NCBI GenBank assembly: GCA_022616275.1
Contig: JAKEFB010000120.1
Span: forward strand, 1 to 64,000
DNA length: 64,000 bases
DNA from: Chloroflexota bacterium
GTDB lineage: Bacteria; Chloroflexota; Anaerolineae; Promineifilales; Promineifilaceae
Direction of reading: 5' to 3'
Position numbers and translations under genes: made by a program. The notes below the pieces were generated by a model. That model had not been told where the DNA came from and searched no databases. It saw nothing but the letters and a program-made list of their open reading frames with translations. Shown here one piece after another: positions 45,401-51,472 of the stretch. The stretch's first letter is position 1; every line of letters starts with the position of its first letter.

Positions 45401-46351
45401 GATGGCGGTGAGTAAGAGTAGACCGCTGACGGCAAGGGCGACGTTGCGCCAGGTTTGCGGTTGGGCCAGCAGTTCGGCCTGTTGTTGAAACCAGCGGGTG
45501 GGATTGTTTTGTAAAGTGACGGCGGCCCGCTGGAGCTGTTGGTGGTTGAAGTCACTGTAATCATTGGTGAGTTCGGCCGCCAGGCGTTCACCACTGGCGA
45601 CAGGCATTTCAAGCTCGATGGCGAGACGAGCGGGAAGGCCGGTGGCCTCCTCCAGCCAAAGCCGGCCAGAGCCGGTCATGCGGCGGTAATGATCGGGGGC
45701 GCTGAGGGAAATGGTCTGGGGCAGGCGGTTTTGCTCGCGAAGGAGTTGTTCTGTCTGGCGGCGAATGTATTCGGCAAAGGCCGGACCATCGAGGGCGAAG
45801 GTGTATTCGGTATAAGTGATTTCGACCTGGGACTCCTCTGCCTGGCCGAAGTCGTAGGTTCTTGTTTCCCCTCGCTGGATATTGGTGGCGGCGGCGAGGA
45901 AGGCCAGGGGGTCGCCGGTGGGGGCAAAGAGGTCGGCGACGTTGTCAATCTCTTGCCATTCAGCGCCGTTGAGGCGAGCGTAGGCGCGATCACCTTCAAC
46001 GCGGACTTCGACGCCGCGATTGGGGTCGAAGCTGGCGTCTTGCCAAAACGTCATGTCTAAGGTCCGGCCGGCCAAATCAACGGACCCGGCAATCCCCAGC
46101 CGATCCACGGTAGGCGGCCGGCCGGCGTTGGCGACGGCCGGGGCGGGGTAAACGGTTTGCTCAACGGTCGTTCGATAGGTAAAGGCGCCGCTGGCCTGAG
46201 CCAGCTCCCAGGCCTGTTCGACGGCTTCCTGGGGGGAGAGCGGAGCGGCAGTGGCGGTGGCCTGCGGCTGCATCCAGCCGGGAGCCAAAAGCAAACAGAC
46301 AACAAAAATGAGCAGGGCAAGCCCAGGGTAGGGTAACCTTTTCATAACCAT
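39095..46351 (-). CDS. Giant LamG/TSP3-repeat surface protein, N-terminal half (frameshift near its end)
   Basis: ATG at 46351 follows AAGAGGAATAG. Signal-peptide-like residues 1-38 lead to a soluble region, then a membrane-span pair at about 300-347. Acidic Ca-binding repeats like thrombospondin type 3 follow at about 420-583 (DSDGDQLSDTDE, DTDNDGRPDLFDIDDDDDG), then a large unrecognised region. A block of several hydrophobic spans lies at about 1144-1330 (VIVVGVGLIAAGITLHY and others). More TSP3-like repeats occur at about 1517-1597, then three LamG domains (about 1700-1870, 1930-2110 and 2160-2350). Good coding ends at DGSLDQFVLTAST; the last 70 residues are out of frame, and the LamG series continues in the next gene. 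Intact, the protein would have about 4,450 residues. A multi-span block inside a LamG adhesin is unusual. Confidence 0.82.
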   Translation of the reverse strand: MVMKRLPYPGLALLIFVVCLLLAPGWMQPQATATAAPLSPQEAVEQAWELAQASGAFTYRTTVEQTVYPAPAVANAGRPPTVDRLGIAGSVDLAGRTLDMTFWQDASFDPNRGVEVRVEGDRAYARLNGAEWQEIDNVADLFAPTGDPLAFLAAATNIQRGETRTYDFGQAEESQVEITYTEYTFALDGPAFAEYIRRQTEQLLREQNRLPQTISLSAPDHYRRMTGSGRLWLEEATGLPARLAIELEMPVASGERLAAELTNDYSDFNHQQLQRAAVTLQNNPTRWFQQQAELLAQPQTWRNVALAVSGLLLLTAIILLIIRYWNTRQLYRVIISGVIFGVVIVPLLNANEVAAFYQEQQHQAAAQEARQAEAQQMAQEAARPTWNPQQSPLQAPRVAAPGQQAPLLAVPDRIPNLSGVTTDSDGDQLSDTDEAFWDSCPYLVGTPEYTNEPDCENVADPTDSDDDTLSDYVEVYQLHTLPNADDTDGDTILDQFEITGFDYNGQHWYLNPAEPDTNGDGRLDSLECPLWSTSMADYDPNTICPDTDNDGRPDLFDIDDDDDGMDDVDDASPVTVPDRTFDGDNPLELKIDNLQTGQPVLMTLQFRPTAADNLNYNGHVLNWPTGDTEGQIQRRLDTTFYTTQNSEVQSNDPRADFGDVRVVPMLEIIMPYSDGHYANLPVKDGAPAERAPGAPVSEWLDAAQLERYGVQINDLDDGSGDLHAYLPLNNVNSSNGQEVIAFQANMLYWPSQGATADPSLVDWAVPHQFRVAWLVQMLTDECINPTDDPDTCQRQDTVQVIQIYYDEWELTSLLITEEHGLDVAILYENPANDLNINVDGELWLASWNLGNTFLRGRDCDSLINDQCSSDGQRDVTVQNIEAKLDEWSGNTSAVDVATFNYPHSDMLPNIMVTETNAILNTVFSGYETQTYPTFLFMQENRSRTAGLGDGSAFNGNQLAIDFANAGLINMGFLSWDSYQYNTATQTWSNFNPRDYLTYLDWQLQQDPFFQPADESLDSQATSEGKRIWAQVYYLTLRRGISAWQEYNDQLMWENDDDIDESAFAEYQYILSGSGEISAVAGNYLSSVPSGLWAKVKGIFTGNKVTFWQAVRDSFNSKVSRYTVSFKEAYYTIIGSNKQEILGKEVSPYTRSTLGVIVVGVGLIAAGITLHYTTDSKGGQVAADVLTKTGAAILLATDTYFTTAQMAKIIVEARKIVFFSSAIGAANKLMNKLRVSAAVGFVLTVLMQFGIFFAFWAAGEIGPNKLAFWFALATVIAVIIIEAVFFLIQLALPIIGTILVLLIQIADFIASLFNASFIMALAEEMATWIYDIDIIIGNLGDSGRLDIDILGSTLLNPDDGFTVSNGLTVTVGVTNTLRFRDSASDSDARRATFRYFLETSDASQHSGIELNQMNSAWESLPGHYIRVSDVVTQVVNFADVGAGINRNLDGTLYLIEAYAAPVEGCFTYSSIEYGCKYFTTPASNPINLGETIVYDILPDTITEFIALNWNYSFNSSLPFPPQVDRDADGLANVAAGGADPNDLDDDSDGDGLTDYYEITYGLDPGAADADLDSLNDKEELILGTNPFQGDSDGDGLNDYVETIEGWLVPYDSGSGVAYARVWSNPWLADEDFDSLSDLEEFVFGQHPQIETDPSVIENLVQINNLDLDEDNGVVLFGQFEESPSAEVFADSSGKQHPFFCERAAGHCPTAGENGRYGSALSFDGVDDYLSVPFLVNPGVDSLTAAAWFKLTGDYGSGRTILQQNNGNGAGRTWLNVNAVGQLSTSLGNVLNFVTVTTNEWHHAAVTYDGATVTLYLDGQSLGNVAATPPASEGTMLVGVNKGFADYFVGPLDEVVVLDRALSASEVQALMNGRINPNDLFVTPGATLTYRATITNTSPTQAVNGFIAADTAYLTPTVAYPAVALSYEPEDQINTFTNWVGESSTATCLGDGGCPLTGVGGRYGSAVHFTEPQDSVILPSMGGTFDEYAVAFWLNLDALPPAGQTMSILDTERTDDGALDISINDAGNLVFQVAGQAPLVTSYSLAANLGAWQHFVYSFRDYTDTVAYVYRNTNQISVQNFGSSISILVGPGRIGNNMAGSAALQGRLDELVFYNNDAIDKSNSFGDPIEVISVYNGVYNTHQDGWYDFTQPAFLLKFDEVASNYNGLYFPDSTSTYTATCDAADLCPSRTAAGFSGYAVNFDGVNDTILTPFNDTERNVSAVFYINPDSYPSAGNTATILDSQGVGAIDIFMDETGRLGVVREGVTALTSVGNSLPLNTWTKVSVVIARGYSGTYYYRLGIFFNDVQVGTYSYCSGSTCTNLTSTIGPGRIGARLDGQALFDGSLDQFVLTASTLLLPPRSPLTPSTLNRPPSAILITPAIPNRQTASPLTTVPPWTTPASSARPSPWTAWTIISPWGR

Positions 46352-46492
46352 CTATTCCTCTTGCTGAATTAGCGGCGGCCGTCTGGCACGAGCAGGCGCA
46401 AGCTAATAGCAACTATAACTCTGGATGAAAACAATATCATACTTTGGGTGAGTTTGCACGGACTGGTAATGTTCCATTGGTACTAAACTCAG

Positions 46493-46543
46493 CCGGGGAT
46501 TTGTCAATCCCCGGCGAGCAGATTTGTCAATTCCCGGCGAGCG
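46493..46543. repeat. Tandem 23-bp repeat with hairpin
   Basis: CCGGGGATT-tgtc-AATCCCCGG (46493-46514) is a perfect 9-bp stem. The text GATTTGTCAATCCCCGGCG repeats at once (46498-46520 and 46521-46543) with one change. It lies between the small gene at 46559 and the giant gene at 46351, both on the minus strand, where it could end transcription of the first or sit in the leader of the second. Confidence 0.8.
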
Positions 46544-46558
46544 CCTTGAAGGGCAGTA

Positions 46559-46786
46559 CTAGACTCGATTAGATCCAAGCCCGTCAGGAGGCGCCTGGCT
46601 GGCGTCCTTGTCTACGGGCAAGTCTAAACTTAATACGTCGAGCAGGTGGTTCAAAAGCGCCCGTTCGGTGGCGAATTTCAAAACTTCACCGGTATGGGCG
46701 TTTTGCAGGGTGACCCGCCAATGGAGCTGGCCTTGCCCCCGCTGCAGACGGAGTAAGTAAGCCCGGTAATGGTTTTCATCGGTCAT
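46559..46786 (-). CDS. Small conserved hypothetical protein
   Basis: 75 residues, ATG at 46786; no clear ribosome site. The sequence YRAYLLRLQRGQGQLHWRVTLQNAHTGEVLKFATERALLNHLLDVL follows a pattern I know from small uncharacterised proteins of high-GC bacteria, in which an R(Y/A)LLRLWR strand, WR(V/A)TLEDA(H/Q)TGE and F(A/S)(T/S)LEAL..FL occur in order. This supports a real gene of unknown role, possibly a partner of the neighbouring BTAD regulator, from which it is divergent. Confidence 0.65.
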   Translation of the reverse strand: MTDENHYRAYLLRLQRGQGQLHWRVTLQNAHTGEVLKFATERALLNHLLDVLSLDLPVDKDASQAPPDGLGSNRV

Positions 46787-46840
46787 AAAAGCTATTGTAG
46801 GAATGAAACGTTGCTTGAACGTTACCTGGGGTCTAGGCCC

Positions 46841-46907
46841 AAAACCCCGCAGGTTGAGACACGAAGCGTGTCTGAGACATAAGTCTTCAGGAAACCTGCG
46901 GGGTTTT
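46841..46907. repeat. Family B three-way-junction repeat, copy 1
   Basis: Outer arms AAAACCCCGCAGGTT (46841-46855) and AACCTGCGGGGTTTT (46893-46907) pair perfectly over 15 bp. Inside are a hairpin GACACgaagcGTGTC and a second weaker one GAGACataaGTCTT. The predicted fold is a stem closing two hairpins. Copy 2 is at 55260-55330. Confidence 0.85.
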
Positions 46908-46968
46908 CTGCGGGGTTTTCTCCGGTTGATGAACGGTTTGGTTGCTATTGTTATAATCAGTAGATTGC

Positions 46969-47019
46969 AACCTCCCGAAGGTTGGCGATGGCGGCCATCG
47001 CTGGAACCTCCGGGAGGTT
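46969..47019. repeat. Family A palindromic repeat, copy 4
   Basis: AACCTCCCGAAGGTT and AACCTCCGGGAGGTT flank the inner stem GCGATGG-cgg-CCATCGC. The inner GCGAT/ATCGC stem is shared with copy 1 at 3861, although the loops differ. Confidence 0.85.
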
Positions 47020-47143
47020 AGACGGTGGAGGACAGGAGGTGACGATTACTCGGCAATATATACTTGACAAGGTGACGGGCTGACCGAAGCGGTCAGCTTG
47101 ACCGAAGCGGTTAGCTTGGTGATGGGGTGACAAGGTGAAGAAA

Positions 47144-50100
47144 ATGTCAGATTATGACCGTTGTCAGTATAAATTGCTGGGGACGCTGGAAATTGAAGAA
47201 AACGGCCGGCCGGCGGCGGTGATGAAATACAGCAAGGGCTGCGCCTTGCTGGCCTACCTGATTATCACCCGGCAGGGCTACAGCCGTGAAGCTGTCGCGG
47301 ACCTGCTGTGGGAAGCTACTTCTACCGCCCACTCTTTACGAAACCTGCGCAAATTGTTGCACCAACTGCGCCCGTTCGTACGGGAATTACAGGTCACGCG
47401 CCAGCAGGTATCGTTCCAGGCTGACGGCACAGATTTCATTGACTTTGACAGGCTGGCAGCGGCGCTGGCCGGGCAGGATATTGCCCGGCTGGATGAAGCG
47501 TTAGCCCTTTACAAGGGAGAGTTGCTCGACGGGTTCTACCTGGACGACGCGCCTCGTTTTAGCGAGTGGCTGGCGCTGGAACGGGAGAGCTGGCGGCGCC
47601 AGGTCTGGGATGGGTATCGCCGGGTCTGCGCCGCTTACACCCGGCAACAGGCGTGGGAGAAGGGGATTCATACGACCCGCCGCTGGCTGGCGCTGGATGA
47701 ATTGGACGAGGAAATTCACCGGCAACTGATGCAGTTCCTGGCGGCCGGCGGATGGGTGGAAGCAGCTTTAGCCCAGTACGAAAGTTGCCGGCAGGCGCTG
47801 TGGCAAGCGTTAGGGGTGGAACCAGAACCAGCCACGACGGCGCTGGCGGCCCAATTGGAACAACTGGCCTTGCCGGAGCCAGGCGAGTTGGCAAAGCCGG
47901 GGCCGCTGCCGGCCCGGTCTTATTTCCCTTACCATCGCAACATGACCTTTACCGGCCGTTCGTCCTACCTGCTGCAATTGGCCGGCCTGCTGCTGCCTGG
48001 GCCAGAATTGAGTGGCGGGTTGCCGAAGGCGGCGGTGATCACCGGCATGGGTGGCCTGGGGAAGACGCAGTTGGCGGTGGAGTTTGCCTATCGTTACGGC
48101 CGTTACTATCCGGGCGGCGTCTACTGGATGAGTTTTGCCGACGGCGAGAATGTGGCCGAAGAAGTGGCCGCTACCGGCGGCGACGGCGGCATGGCGCTTT
48201 TTGACGACGCCGACCAACTGACGCTGGAACAGAAGGTCAAGCAAATCCGCCGGGCCTGGCAGGAATCGATCCCGCGTCTTTTGATTTTTGACAATTGCGA
48301 AGATGAGATGCTGGCCGCCGATTGGCTGCCCGTTTCCGGAGGATGTAGCGTCCTGATGACCAGCCGTCTCGGCCGCTGGCCCAAAGAAATGCCGGTGACG
48401 GCGCTGGCGCTGGCCGTTTTGCCTCGTGAAGAAAGCGTCGCCCTTTTACAGCAGTTGGCCGGGCATGTAAGAGACAAGGAGGCGGCGGCCATCGCCGAGG
48501 AAGTGGGCGACTTGCCGCTGGCGCTGCAATTGGCGGCCCACTATCTAGCCCGGCACGACCGGGTATCGCCCGGCGAGTACCTGGCCCAACTTCGGGACGA
48601 ACGGGTGTTGCAACATGCCTCTCTGCGCGGGGATTTCAGCCGCTACTCGCCCACCGGCCATGAATTGCACGTGGCCCGGACCTTTGCCTTGAGCTACGAC
48701 CGGCTCGACCCGGGCGGTGAAGCACCGGGCGGTGAAGCACCGGGCGGTGAAGCACCGGGCCGGGAAGTAGACGCCGGAGCCCGGCAATTGCTGGCCGCGG
48801 CGGCCTGCCTGGCTCCTGGCGAGCCTATCCCGCAGGCGTTGTTGCGAGCGACCATGATAGACGACGATGATTGGGTGAAGAGGCTGCGGGCCGACGATGG
48901 CCTGGCCCGGCTGGTGGCGCTCGGTTTTCTGGAAGCCGAGGGCCAGGAAACAGTCGTGCTGCACCGTTTGCTGGCGGCCTTTGTGCTTGACGTTATGATG
49001 GCCGGCGCGACGCTGGATTCAGCGCGAACGGCGGTGGAGAATACAATGGTCAGGCAACTGGCGGCCTATCTGGAGCAAACAAAATTCCACGGCGCGCTGC
49101 CCTTCCCGGCCTCCCATTTGCGCCACGTCACCGAGATGGCCCTGGCGCGGTCGCCGGCTGCGGCCGCACACTTAGCCCTGGCCCTGGGCAGCTATTTGCG
49201 GGAAATGGGGGAATTTGCCGGGGCCCAAAGCTACCTGGAGAAGGGGTTGGCCGCGGCCGCAGCTACGGGCGACGTTTATACCCAGGGACGCATCACGTTT
49301 GTTTTGGCCCGCGTCTATTTTAGTCAAGGCTTTCACCAGGAGTCACAACAGAGCGCCATCGAAGCAGAGCGGTTATTGCGCCTGGCCAATAGGCTGGACC
49401 AGGAATGGCTTATTGCCGCCCTCGTTCGCCGGGGCTGGGCCCATCTCCGGCTCGGCGAAGCCAGGCCGGCGCTGGCGGCGGCCGAAGAGAGCCGGCAATT
49501 GAGCGTTGGCAACGCCAATCCGTCAACGTTGGCCGATTGCCTGAACTTGCTGGGGTCTATTCATTACTTTTTATTGGGAGAATTTGAAGCGGCCGATCAA
49601 TACTTTGAAGAGGCGTTAGCCCTGTTCCGCCAGACAGGCAACCGGTTTGGTGAGGCGACTATCATCATGAATCTGGCAGAAAGCGCCAACACGCAGGGGG
49701 ATTACCGCCGGGCAGAGGCGAAAGTTCAGGAAGCCCTGGCGATCATCCGCGAAGTTGGCAACCGGATGAGAGAAATGGCTTTTCTCATCATTCTGGGCGA
49801 GGTGCACCTACACTTAGGTGATTACGACGCGGCCGTCGCCACTTTAACCGAAGTGACTACCCAGGTTCCCAAAGATTGGTCTTATGCCCCTTCAGCCTAT
49901 GTTGCGCTGGCCGAAGGCTATTTGGGGCAGGGAAAAGTTGACCAGGCGCTGGCGGCGGCACAAACGGCCAGTGCGCCTGAGATGGCCGGCGGCCCATACG
50001 ACGCGGGTCACGCCTGGCGTGTTCTAGGTCTCATTGCCGCTCGTCTGGGGCAACCGGTAGCGCCTCAGCCAACGAGCGATACAACCTATGCTGCCTCCGA

Positions 50101-50329
50101 ATGTTTTTCCCAAAGCCTGCAAACATTTACGGATATTGAGAACAAACGAGAACGAGCCTTTGTTTTGTGGGAATGGGCCGGCTATGAATTAGCCCAGGGA
50201 AATACGGCCGCCGGGCAAGCAATGTGGCAGGAAGCGCGGAAAATCTTCGTGCAGTTAAATCTGCCCTTACTTGTTGCCAGAATGGATCGGGCCGGAAAGC
50301 GTGATCAAAGCCTGCCAGGGGGACGTTGA
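47144..50329 (+). CDS. BTAD / NB-ARC ATPase / TPR transcriptional regulator
   Basis: 1,061 residues from ATG at 47144 (AAGGTG upstream; a GTG at 47135 is possible). Residues of about 1-95 are a winged helix (CALLAYLIITRQGYSREAVADLLW), about 96-245 the BTAD region, and an NB-ARC ATPase begins near 265 (NMTFTGRSSYL), with Walker A GMGGLGKT at about 302-309 and LLIFDNCEDE near 382. Three perfect 15-bp repeats encode GGEAP units near 525-540, in the linker after the ATPase. The C-terminal 400 residues are TPR repeats. It resembles the regulator at 29088 in order of domains, but its ATPase is of the NB-ARC type. The target is unknown; the divergent small gene at 46559 is a candidate. Confidence 0.9.
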   Translation: MSDYDRCQYKLLGTLEIEENGRPAAVMKYSKGCALLAYLIITRQGYSREAVADLLWEATSTAHSLRNLRKLLHQLRPFVRELQVTRQQVSFQADGTDFIDFDRLAAALAGQDIARLDEALALYKGELLDGFYLDDAPRFSEWLALERESWRRQVWDGYRRVCAAYTRQQAWEKGIHTTRRWLALDELDEEIHRQLMQFLAAGGWVEAALAQYESCRQALWQALGVEPEPATTALAAQLEQLALPEPGELAKPGPLPARSYFPYHRNMTFTGRSSYLLQLAGLLLPGPELSGGLPKAAVITGMGGLGKTQLAVEFAYRYGRYYPGGVYWMSFADGENVAEEVAATGGDGGMALFDDADQLTLEQKVKQIRRAWQESIPRLLIFDNCEDEMLAADWLPVSGGCSVLMTSRLGRWPKEMPVTALALAVLPREESVALLQQLAGHVRDKEAAAIAEEVGDLPLALQLAAHYLARHDRVSPGEYLAQLRDERVLQHASLRGDFSRYSPTGHELHVARTFALSYDRLDPGGEAPGGEAPGGEAPGREVDAGARQLLAAAACLAPGEPIPQALLRATMIDDDDWVKRLRADDGLARLVALGFLEAEGQETVVLHRLLAAFVLDVMMAGATLDSARTAVENTMVRQLAAYLEQTKFHGALPFPASHLRHVTEMALARSPAAAAHLALALGSYLREMGEFAGAQSYLEKGLAAAAATGDVYTQGRITFVLARVYFSQGFHQESQQSAIEAERLLRLANRLDQEWLIAALVRRGWAHLRLGEARPALAAAEESRQLSVGNANPSTLADCLNLLGSIHYFLLGEFEAADQYFEEALALFRQTGNRFGEATIIMNLAESANTQGDYRRAEAKVQEALAIIREVGNRMREMAFLIILGEVHLHLGDYDAAVATLTEVTTQVPKDWSYAPSAYVALAEGYLGQGKVDQALAAAQTASAPEMAGGPYDAGHAWRVLGLIAARLGQPVAPQPTSDTTYAASECFSQSLQTFTDIENKRERAFVLWEWAGYELAQGNTAAGQAMWQEARKIFVQLNLPLLVARMDRAGKRDQSLPGGR
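48716..48763 (+). repeat. 15-bp in-frame tandem repeat
   Basis: The unit GGCGGTGAAGCACCG occurs three times in exact tandem within the regulator gene and encodes Gly-Gly-Glu-Ala-Pro repeats. Slippage would change linker length by five residues without breaking the frame. Confidence 0.9.
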
Positions 50330-50482
50330 AGGAGAGGGAACGCTGGAGTACTTGTTGATATACCTCGACGACGGCACGGCCGGCTACATTGGCCTGGAAC
50401 GCATTACCGGCCGCAATTTGTTTATGTGCCCAAATGACTGTAGTCAACACACACGACAACAAAACCCGGCGCAGCTTGTCTC
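50330..50482. other. Convergent gap with a gene-tail remnant
   Basis: 153 bp between two convergent genes. Bases of about 50405-50438 read, in one frame, as the end of a protein, HYRPQFVYVPK plus stop. About 28 of 34 bases match the last codons of the GT39-like gene (ending at 20631: YRPQFVYVPR). It looks like the leftover 3' end of a lost relative. No terminator hairpin is evident. Confidence 0.5.
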
Positions 50483-51409
50483 CTACATTTCGTTGCCGGT
50501 TAACTTCTCCTGGCGCATGGCCGCTGCGCCGAGCAGACCACCCATCCCCATTGACTCGACGGCCGTGCTGGGCACCAACATGAGCGCACCCTTTTCTTTC
50601 AGCCCCTCGTAGAGCATATTCATCGCCCGGAGGTGCAGAGCCGTGGGGTTGCCCTGATAGGACTGGCTGGCCTCACTGAAAAGGCGGGCAATCTCCACCT
50701 CGGCCTGTCCAAGAATAATCCGGGCTTGTTTTTCGCGGGCGGCCTGCGCTTCCCGAGACATGGCATCTTGCAAGGCGGAGGGGATAATGACGTCGCGCAT
50801 CTCGACCGACTGGACGGTAACGCCCCATGGATTGGTGCGCCGGTCAATGAGCGCCTGTAACTCTCCCTCAATTCGTTCCCGGCCGCGCAACAGGTCGGTC
50901 AACCCCGTTTGGCCAATGATATCACGTAGAGCCGTCTGGGCCGCCCAACTGACAGCCTGGGCATAATCCTGCACCTCCAGGGCGGCCTTTTCCGGATCAT
51001 AGACCATCCAGAAGAGGACCGCATCCACGTTGACGGGGACGGTGTCAGAGGTCAAGGTTTCCTCGGCAGCAAAGCCGGTGGTGATCACCCGCTGGTCAAT
51101 CCAGGCTGAAACGGCGTCAATGAAGGGAATGATCCAGAAAAGCCCTGGCCCACGCAGGCCGGTGTAGCGCCCGAGGCGTAAGACGACCGCTTTCTCCCAC
51201 TGCCGGGCCACCATGGGGGATTGCATGGCGATAATCCCGACGACCACGCCAACGCCCACCCAAAGCAGATTGCCGGTTAGCCACGTCAGGAGACCACCTA
51301 ACAGGGTCGGCAGCAAGAGAACAAGTATGGTGACCACATTGACTCGCGATCCGCCAGACGGCGCCGTATCGTTACTCGCATTCTTAATGGCTTGAATTAA
51401 AGTTGTCAT
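50483..51409 (-). CDS. SPFH/stomatin-family membrane protein
   Basis: 308 residues from ATG at 51409, eight bases after GAGGAG; an in-frame start at 51445 is less likely. An N-terminal hydrophobic hairpin (about 28-70) is followed by the SPFH domain: VVLRLGRYTGLRGPGLFWIIPFID, QRVITTGFAAEETLTSDTVPV, and AQTALRDIIGQTGLTDLLRGRE. The coiled region AMSREAQAAREKQARIILGQAE is typical of slipins. Such proteins oligomerise at the inner membrane and often work with NfeD-type proteases, but no NfeD gene is adjacent. It is the third gene after a GntR regulator and a hydrolase, on the same strand. Confidence 0.92.
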   Translation of the reverse strand: MTTLIQAIKNASNDTAPSGGSRVNVVTILVLLLPTLLGGLLTWLTGNLLWVGVGVVVGIIAMQSPMVARQWEKAVVLRLGRYTGLRGPGLFWIIPFIDAVSAWIDQRVITTGFAAEETLTSDTVPVNVDAVLFWMVYDPEKAALEVQDYAQAVSWAAQTALRDIIGQTGLTDLLRGRERIEGELQALIDRRTNPWGVTVQSVEMRDVIIPSALQDAMSREAQAAREKQARIILGQAEVEIARLFSEASQSYQGNPTALHLRAMNMLYEGLKEKGALMLVPSTAVESMGMGGLLGAAAMRQEKLTGNEM

Positions 51410-51472
51410 TGTTATCACTCCTCTAAAAACAGGACGCAGATTCACGCAAATAAACGCTGATCATTTTGGCTG

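Larger units (their letters stand above)
46787..47143. promoter_or_regulatory. Divergent region with repeats before the BTAD regulator
   Basis: 357 bp without a gene. It contains a family B three-way element (46841-46907), a family A palindromic element (46969-47019), and two adjacent 18-bp direct repeats GACCGAAGCGGTCAGCTT (47082-47099) and the same with one change (47100-47117). Each 18-mer holds the inverted repeat GACC-gaagc-GGT(C/T). The direct repeats end 26 bp before the ATG at 47144, the position of an operator or activator site; BTAD-type regulators usually bind direct repeats. Confidence 0.5.
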
